In this document: positions 58,531 to 64,000 of the stretch, piece after piece
How positions within the stretch are numbered: the stretch's first letter is position 1
Layout of the letters: every line of letters starts with the position of its first letter
Notes under the pieces: model-generated
Databases searched by the model: none
What the model was told of the DNA's origin: nothing
The model's input: only the letters and a program-made list of their open reading frames with translations
Assembly (NCBI GenBank): GCA_946902985.2
Contig: OX336388.2
Span: forward strand, 371,863,387-371,927,386
Direction of reading: 5' to 3'
DNA: 64,000 bases
Origin: Meconema thalassinum
Taxonomy: Eukaryota > Arthropoda > Insecta > Orthoptera > Tettigoniidae
Translations under genes and position numbers: made by a program

Positions 58531-58717
58531 TTGTATACCACCGGCCAATAAAATCGGTATTTGCTTTTACAAAACAAAATCCTGTATGAACAAAATTAGT
58601 TTCCTTAGTGATAATGTCATATTGTTTCCAAAAAACAAAAATATACGAAAACATTCCAATTTTACACCGTCCGTAACTCGGGAATCGTTCACTTTAGCAA
58701 GATTATGCACGGGACTA

Positions 58718-59140
58718 TTAGCCTACTTCGATTTTTGCAAAAAATGAAAGTAGACATGAGATCACTACAGGGCCAAAAATTGTGTGTCTGTCTGTGTGTG
58801 TGTATGTGTGTGTGTGTGTGTGTGTGTGCTCTGAATGTCTGTCCCCCCTTATCAATTCGAACACGGTGAAACCAAATTGAACGAAATTTGGTACAGAGGT
58901 AGAACAAGCAAAGGGCACCTCAGTGTCATGTTTTATATCGCCGCCATCTTTACCAAAACTGAATGGCGGCCACTCTAACGTTCAAAACGTAAAATCAAAT
59001 AGCGACTAACCAAATTATCCGATCTCTACCAAATTTGGTAATAACATACCTTCATAAAGGACGCGTCTTGTGACCAAGCTACAAGGTCATCCGCCGTATC
59101 ATTTCAGGATGGCGGCCGTGCGAATTATGCAAACTTTATA
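58718..59140 (-). mobile_element. Element D4: Helentron-like, one repeat unit
   Basis: On the minus strand it ends TGATCTCATGTCTACTTTC with hairpin CTACTTTC...CGAAGTAG, preceded by a GT/CA run (58790-58830) and about one 293-bp unit of the D1 type (AGGTGCCCTTTG, AAGATGGCGGCGATATAA). Its 5' terminus was not found. Confidence 0.65.
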
Positions 59141-59469
59141 ATCCATATCATGGGACCCACCAGTTCCAATTATCGAGCCGAGAATCAATTTAACTGTTCT
59201 AAAGGAAGAGGCACGTTCGAAATTAAAAGTTTATTTTGTAATACTATAGTGCAGAAGTGATTTTAAAAAGCTGAGCCGTCTCGGTAAGAAGACAAGATGG
59301 CAGCGGATATCTTGTGCCTGACTTATATTTCACTAATTTGAGTATTGCATGCAATATAGCGTACTGATACAAAATAAATAAACTTTGTATGAAATGCTTT
59401 ATAAATAAATAATATACTCCACTGATGAAATCGTTTAGTCTAAATCATTATTTTATATAGAACGATGTT

Positions 59470-59552
59470 CGTTGGCACAAATGGCTCCGTGGTAGAGCGT
59501 TGGCCTATCACTCATATGCCTATGGTTCAAACCCCATCAGAGTTCTTTTTTG
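59470..59552 (+). ncRNA. tRNA-like Pol III unit or SINE head with T-run
   Basis: A box TGGCTCCGTGGTAGAGCG, B box GGTTCAAACCCC paired as ATGG/CCAT, then TTTTTT at 59547. The acceptor arms do not pair well and there is no SINE body match. It is a tRNA pseudogene or the head of an unrecognised SINE rather than a working tRNA. Confidence 0.35.
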
Positions 59553-60097
59553 CTTGAAATTTCATATATTTATTGTTTTGTAATGATTCAGACGTTTTAA
59601 AATTAAGCGTTATATTTTGCATATTACGGTGGAAAATATATATTTAAATAAAACATAATTCACCAGCAGATTTGCTCGAGACATCTAGCAGCCAAAAAGG
59701 TAACTGCACGCCGGCCTACTTATTAACTTCAAGATTTTATTGAAAAGTTTCTTCTTATGGCCACTAGAATGCACTCGCCCTGTTAGGGTTATATTGTTCG
59801 ATACTTCTCCACTAGATGTCACGACTGGTCTTCGTGGGACTCCATTGGTTAGTACCGTATACCATTGGCATTCTATGCGCATCGAACTTGAAGAATGGCA
59901 AGATGATACTACGATAAATTTTTACTTTTTTATTTTAAAGGGTTTGTAACAGCCTATTGTGCGTTATTTGAAAATGTTATTTGAAGTAAAGAACAAAACG
60001 ATTTCACATAGTAACTGAATTCTAGCCGTTGGTGCTAGTTCAGGTAATTAATTAATACTTTTATTTCAGGCAAATAGCAATCGAAAATATCCATATA

Positions 60098-61562
60098 CAC
60101 ACATCAAAAAAAGTTTTGCATCACCTCGGTTCTCAGATCTCCGGCATATAGACGTTGACTGTGTATATTGTATCCAAGATACAGTCCCTTTGACTGTTCA
60201 TAGATGTCACTAAAACTGCTCAAAGATGTAAACAACCATGCATGAGCAGGGCCTATTAGACGGAGGGGGTACGACAGCCGATCAGTTCCAGTCATTCCAC
60301 CAGGACGAAGGTACGCTGCTCATGTTGTCTGTAGTTCTACCATGCCTAGAAGGTCAATACCGCAGTTCGATCGCGTCCGCATTGTTACTTTGTGTCAAGA
60401 AGGGCTCTCAACAAGGGAAGTTTCCAGGCGTCTCAGAGTGAACCAAAGCGATGTTGTTCGGACATGGAGGAGGTACAGAGATACAGGAACTGTCGATGAC
60501 AGGCCTCGCTCAGGCCGCCCAAGGGCTACTACTGTAGTGGATGACCGCTACTTACGGATTGCCGCTCGGAGGAACCCTGACAGCAATGCCACCATGTTGA
60601 ATAATGCGTTTCGTTCAGCCACAGGACGTCGTGTTTCAACTCAAACTGTGCGCAATAGGCTGCATGATGCGCAACTTCACTCCCGACGTCCATGGCGAGG
60701 TCCAGCTTTGCAACCCCGACACCATGCAGCGCGGTACAGATGGGCCCAACAACATGCTGAATGGACCCCACGGAATTGGCATCACGTTCTCTTCACCGAT
60801 GAGTGTCGCATATGCCTTCAACCAGACAATCGTCGGAGACGTGTTTGGAGGCACCCTGGTCAGGCTGAACGTCTTAGACACACTGTCCAGCGAGTGCAGC
60901 AAGGTGGTGGTTCCCTGATGTTTTGGGGTGGCATTATGTGGGGCCGACGTACGCCACTGGTGGTCATGGAAGGCTCCGAAACGGCTTTACGATACCTGAA
61001 TGACATCCTCCGACCCATAGTGCAACCATATCGGCAGAATATTGGAGAGGCATTTGTCTTCATGGACGACAATTCTCGACCTCATCGTGCACATCTTGTG
61101 AATGCGTTCCTTCAAGATAACGACATCGCTCGACTACAGTGGCCGGCATGTTCGCCAGACATGAACCCTATCGAACATGCCTGGGATATGTTGAAAAGGG
61201 CTGTTTATGGACGTCTTGACCCACCAACCACTCTGAGAGATTTACGCCGAATTGTCGTTGAGGAGTGGGACAATTTGGACCAACAGTGTCTTGATGAACT
61301 TGTGGATAGTATGCCACGGCGAATACAGGCATGCATCAATGCAAGAGGACGTGCTACTGGGTATTAGAGGTAGTGGTGTGTACTGCAATCTGGACCACAA
61401 ATGCTGAAAGTCTAGCTGTATGATGGTACAACATGCAATGTGTGGGTCTCATGAGCAATAAAACGAGCTGAAATGTTGTTTGTGTTGATCTCTATTCCCT
61501 TTGTATTTAACGGTTCCGGAACTCTTGGAACCGAGGTGATGCAAAACTTTTTTTGATGTGTG
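60098..61562 (+). mobile_element. Complete Tc1/mariner-type transposon
   Basis: 1465 bp flanked by TA (60096-60097, 61563-61564). Terminal inverted repeats start CACACATCAAAAAAAG, continue TTTTGCATCACCTCGGTTC and are identical at both ends over about 35 bp. One uninterrupted transposase gene lies inside. Confidence 0.95.
60342..61367 (+). CDS. Tc1-like DD34E transposase, intact
   Basis: 341 codons, the usual Tc1 length. A paired-type N-terminal DNA-binding region has a first helix-turn-helix (residues about 15-48), a GRPR hook (58-61) and a second helical part to about 115. Catalytic triad: D153 (FTDE), D243 (MDDN) and E278 (SPDMNPIE), with 34 residues between the last two. It also has the GG-rich loop QGGGSLMFWGGIMW at 187-200. 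It would cut and paste the element at TA sites in the nucleus. There is no frameshift or stop, and the TIRs are matched, so the copy looks recently active. The ATG at 60342 gives the normal N-terminus; an earlier out-of-frame ATG at 60238 is ignored. Confidence 0.95.
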   Translation: MPRRSIPQFDRVRIVTLCQEGLSTREVSRRLRVNQSDVVRTWRRYRDTGTVDDRPRSGRPRATTVVDDRYLRIAARRNPDSNATMLNNAFRSATGRRVSTQTVRNRLHDAQLHSRRPWRGPALQPRHHAARYRWAQQHAEWTPRNWHHVLFTDECRICLQPDNRRRRVWRHPGQAERLRHTVQRVQQGGGSLMFWGGIMWGRRTPLVVMEGSETALRYLNDILRPIVQPYRQNIGEAFVFMDDNSRPHRAHLVNAFLQDNDIARLQWPACSPDMNPIEHAWDMLKRAVYGRLDPPTTLRDLRRIVVEEWDNLDQQCLDELVDSMPRRIQACINARGRATGY

Positions 61563-61702
61563 TAGTTTGTATACACAAGTCTCTGTAGGGTCATGGAAAG
61601 ATTTGTTAATTCAATTAGGGTTGTGAAAGCCATGCACAACCAGACGTGTAAAGACATGCCTCAACTCAAAGTTGGATGTTGCCCACGGCAGGTCGATTAT
61701 GT

Positions 61703-61942
61703 AATAATAACAATAATAATAATGTTATTTGTTTTACGTCCCTTTTAACTACTGCTGCTTTTAGATAGGCCGGGGTGCCGGAATTTTGGCCCGAAGGGGA
61801 TCTTTAACGTGCCAGTAAATCTTCTGACACGGCTCCCTCGCATTTGTGCACCCTCAAATGCCAGCTGACTGCGCCAGGATACGAACCTGCAACCTAGGGC
61901 CCAGCAAGCGAGAACGTTACCGCTGAGCCACGCAGTCAGTCT
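61703..61942 (-). mobile_element. SINE family N, full length
   Basis: 240 bp flanked by GGTCGATTATGT (61691-61702, 61943-61954). Minus-strand head GACTGCGTGGCTCAGCGG (A box), B box GGTTCGTATCC near 61880, tail of ATT/TTA repeats at 61703-61725. Confidence 0.95.
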
Positions 61943-62109
61943 GGTCGATTATGTCTCCAGATCCATAACATTCTTGAGATACTTCTTATCTATCTTTCTT
62001 CAATGATGGTAGTAGTTTTTTTTCTAGGTTGTGGCGTGTGGTAGAGGTAAATAGTTTCTAAGGTCTTCAACCAAGAAATGATTCTATTATACTCTTTGGT
62101 AATAACAAC

Positions 62110-62165
62110 GAGTTATAACTATACTCATACATTTAGGAGAAAGTAGGCTATACGTTCCTTACTGA
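62110..62165 (-). mobile_element. 5' end fragment of a D element
   Basis: Reverse complement of the D1 start: ACAAGATGTTCAGTAA, GGAACGTATAG, CCTACTTTCTCCTAA. It confirms where D elements begin. Confidence 0.7.
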
Positions 62166-62324
62166 ACATCTTGTTTTTGTTCTCAAATTAATGTACATTT
62201 TTTATATATATGACACTGTTTGCGCTAAACCGGATAGCAGTGCAAATATTTAAGAAAAACTGATAAAAACTACGAATTTACCAACTGCTCCCCCCCCCCC
62301 CTCACCAACTGCGGCCGCCCTTCC

Positions 62325-62800
62325 CCACCCACCCACAAACCCGACGCTCAAAATGGTGAGACATTTTTTTTTTTTTGTCGTGTAGCCTCCTGAGAGGCCG
62401 AGTGCAGGTCTTTCTAGTCGACGCCCGTGGGCGACCTGCGCGTCGGGATGAGAGATGGAATGGATGAAGATGAATAAAACTCGGCAAGGATGTGGAAGGA
62501 AGCGGCCGTGGCCTGTCAGAAGGTACTGTCCCAGCATTTGCCTCGTGTTGAAAATGGGAAACCACGGAAAACCATTTCAAGGACAGCCAACGGTGGGCTC
62601 GAACCCACGCGTCTACCGAGTCAGCAGAGAGCTTGGCCCCATGACCTAACGCAGCGCTTTAGCCAGCGTAGCCACTATTGTCGGTAATTTGGAGCTGAAG
62701 GGAAACTAATTACGTTGGATGTTGAGGTTTGGGTCTAATTGCACCGTACTAGTAGCAATCAATGATTTCGTCCAGACAGTAGTCTACAGGTTTTTAAGTC
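62325..62800 (+). repeat. Interspersed repeat family K, second copy, split by a SINE
   Basis: 62330-62365 (AACCCGACGCTCAAAATGGT) and 62692-62760 (GATGTTGAGGTTTGG, GCACCGTACTA) match 58240-58460 in reverse. SINE G lies between. A C run at 62288-62300 sits close to its left side, as the G run does in the other copy. Confidence 0.7.
62377..62690 (-). mobile_element. SINE family G, second copy
   Basis: Closely matches 47643-47949: GTCGTGTAGCCTCC, GGGATGAGAGATGGAATGG, GGAAGCGGCCGTGGCC. Minus-strand B box GGGTTCGAGCCC near 62600 and head GTGGCTACGCTGGCTAAAGC. Flanks are T-rich and no clean duplication is visible. Confidence 0.85.
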
Positions 62801-63134
62801 TCATAGGTGAGCTTTTATTAATATGTAATCGATATTTAATCACGATTTCTGACACTCAGTCAAGATGTCGCGAGACATAGTTTAGAAATACGGCTCAAAA
62901 TGTTAGTAGCATAGATAGCTGTGTGACAGATAATAATAATGAACACGTTTGCATGCCTTTCGTTATTATTTTAGTCAATAATTTTTCTGAAGTACTACAC
63001 TTGACTCTTCCAGTAATTTACTTTTCATTTGTTCATTTATTTGCAATTGTGGGTGTTCCCTCTGATGGGAAATTGAGTATACAGAACAAGTAAACAATTA
63101 TACATAACAATTAAACTGCGAGTATTTGTTGTTG

Positions 63135-63175
63135 GGGGCAGATGACCTCGCTGTTCCACCCCTTAAAATCTGAAT
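63135..63175 (+). mobile_element. SINE-type 3' hairpin fragment
   Basis: GGGGCAGATGACCTCGC...CACCCC then TTAAAATCTG, the plus-strand equivalent of the 54-bp insertion at 57713-57766. It is 67 bp from the minus-strand hairpin of the neighbouring SINE A. Confidence 0.65.
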
Positions 63176-63182
63176 AACTTAC

Positions 63183-63516
63183 TGGTTGGTTCCTCAGTTT
63201 AGGGGCTGCGACAACGCGGTCATGTAGCCCCGTGTACTTTGGGTGTGTGTAGAATCTGTCTGATAACCGGTGATAATTGTGATGACTGTATTAGTGTGTG
63301 TTATCTGGTTTTAATTCAAGTAAGGACTACAAACATTTGATTTTTCAAGTAGTTCCAACTTTGGCTACCAAATGTCACCGTCAACGACCAACTAGTACTG
63401 AACGTTGTTACTAGATGCCACCGCATCTGCTCCTGGCGAAGAACGTTGGAACCTAAGAGCGTTAGTCAAATATAACCTATAATTTAGCTTCACACATGTG
63501 TAATTAGTGGAAGGTA
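63183..63516 (-). mobile_element. SINE family A, head missing, interrupted by a LINE
   Basis: 3' tail, hairpin (63202-63231) and body match 49979-50320. At AATTAGTGGAAGGT (63516) the LINE 5' end starts, so the tRNA-like head should lie beyond the window. Confidence 0.88.
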
Positions 63517-64000
63517 CCTCTGTGGGTTGGGGCTATAGAATAGACCCACGGTATTCCCTGCCTGTCGTAAAAGGCGACTAAAAGGGGGCCGAGCAGCCGC
63601 CGGTATAAGTGGCTCCCCTCTTTCGCAAATTGCAGATAGGGTCAGGGCACTCTTTTGTCCTTGGAGTGAGAAATCGCTCCTAAAGGTGGATGAACCAGCA
63701 GGATTTGGTCAACAGCATAAGAATGGAGAAGGCAACGGGAAACCACTCCATTAAAGACCTTTATGTGTATCCCAAGAAAACCTATGATGAGTCCAAAGAC
63801 AAATGTTAGTGAAGTTGGCAACTGCGGGATCACACCTCAAAGGAATGATGTCGGGCCCGGCAGGAGAGGAAATGGGGCCTCTCAAGTCGTTATCCGGGGA
63901 AATCCCTATATTAAAATGGGAACATGGAATGTTCGAACTATGTTACAAGCTGAAAAACTAGAGAACTTGAAAAGAGAAATAGACCGACATAAATTAGATA
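63517..64000 (+). mobile_element. 5' end of a non-LTR retrotransposon, cut by the window
   Basis: A leader with CTCTGTGGGTTGGGGC and CCTGCCTGTCGTAAAAGG, a combination typical of arthropod LINE 5' ends, followed by the endonuclease start at 63916. Its insertion point is inside SINE A. Confidence 0.75.
63916..64000 (+). CDS. LINE endonuclease N-terminus, partial
   Basis: 28 codons beginning MGTWNVRTM, then LQAEKLENLKREI. GTWNVRT is the first strand of the EEP endonuclease domain, with the metal-binding Asn. Probably the same clade as the relic at 43649-46122, which lacks this part. It continues beyond the window; intactness is unknown. Confidence 0.75.
   Translation, partial: MGTWNVRTMLQAEKLENLKREIDRHKLD

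Noticed and set aside
59470..59552. Functional tRNA gene
   Set aside because: A and B boxes and a T run are present, but acceptor and anticodon arms do not fold properly.

Overview
The window is eukaryotic, repeat-dense DNA with no recognisable host gene. It probably comes from an insect with a large genome. The SINE heads, the long 3' hairpins built on GGGGC..GATGACC..GCCCC, the AT-rich giant-LTR Gypsy element and the Tc1 and LINE families would fit a polyneopteran such as a cricket or katydid. That placement is an inference from pattern memory, not a search result. Almost every stretch that could be explained is a transposable element or a tandem repeat. Many insertions are supported by target-site duplications (TSDs) read directly from the sequence.

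Layout. 1-1855 is the end of a 40-bp satellite array. 1856-7640 holds a TA-flanked MITE, tRNA-derived SINEs (one inserted into its own kind), and a Helentron-like element (D1) with a 293-bp internal tandem array. 7843-14632 holds two more D elements tail to tail; the second is split by a 3.93-kb solo LTR (9336-13266, TSD GTAT). 15651-40167 is a 24.5-kb Gypsy-type retrotransposon on the minus strand, arranged LTR-internal-LTR-internal-LTR, with three nearly identical 3.95-kb LTRs and one GTAC TSD. It sits inside a SINE whose halves are at 15390-15650 and 40172-40395. 40400-47345 holds a hAT-derived fragment, two foldback elements and a broken RTE-like LINE. 47520-50650 is a Jockey-like LINE carrying four separate insertions. 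50653-51592 is an inverted-repeat element with two hammerhead-ribozyme-like motifs. 52160-58530 contains a decayed Tc1 element and minisatellites with 64-bp and 131-bp periods. 60098-61562 is an apparently intact Tc1/mariner element. The right edge (63517-64000) is the 5' end of another LINE that runs off the window.

How it works together. The coding capacity is that of mobile elements: gag-pol (protease, RT, RNase H, integrase) twice, one intact DD34E transposase, and broken LINE endonuclease/RT remnants. The SINEs depend on a LINE machinery, and several families share the same 3' hairpin, which suggests a common partner. The nesting gives a relative chronology. The giant LTR element is young, since its copies differ at few sites, and the Jockey-like LINE is old. 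The points most worth a second look are the three-LTR tandem with shared gag breaks, the equally giant solo LTR, the ~292-bp periodicity in the D elements, the ribozyme-like inverted pair, and the shared SINE hairpin.
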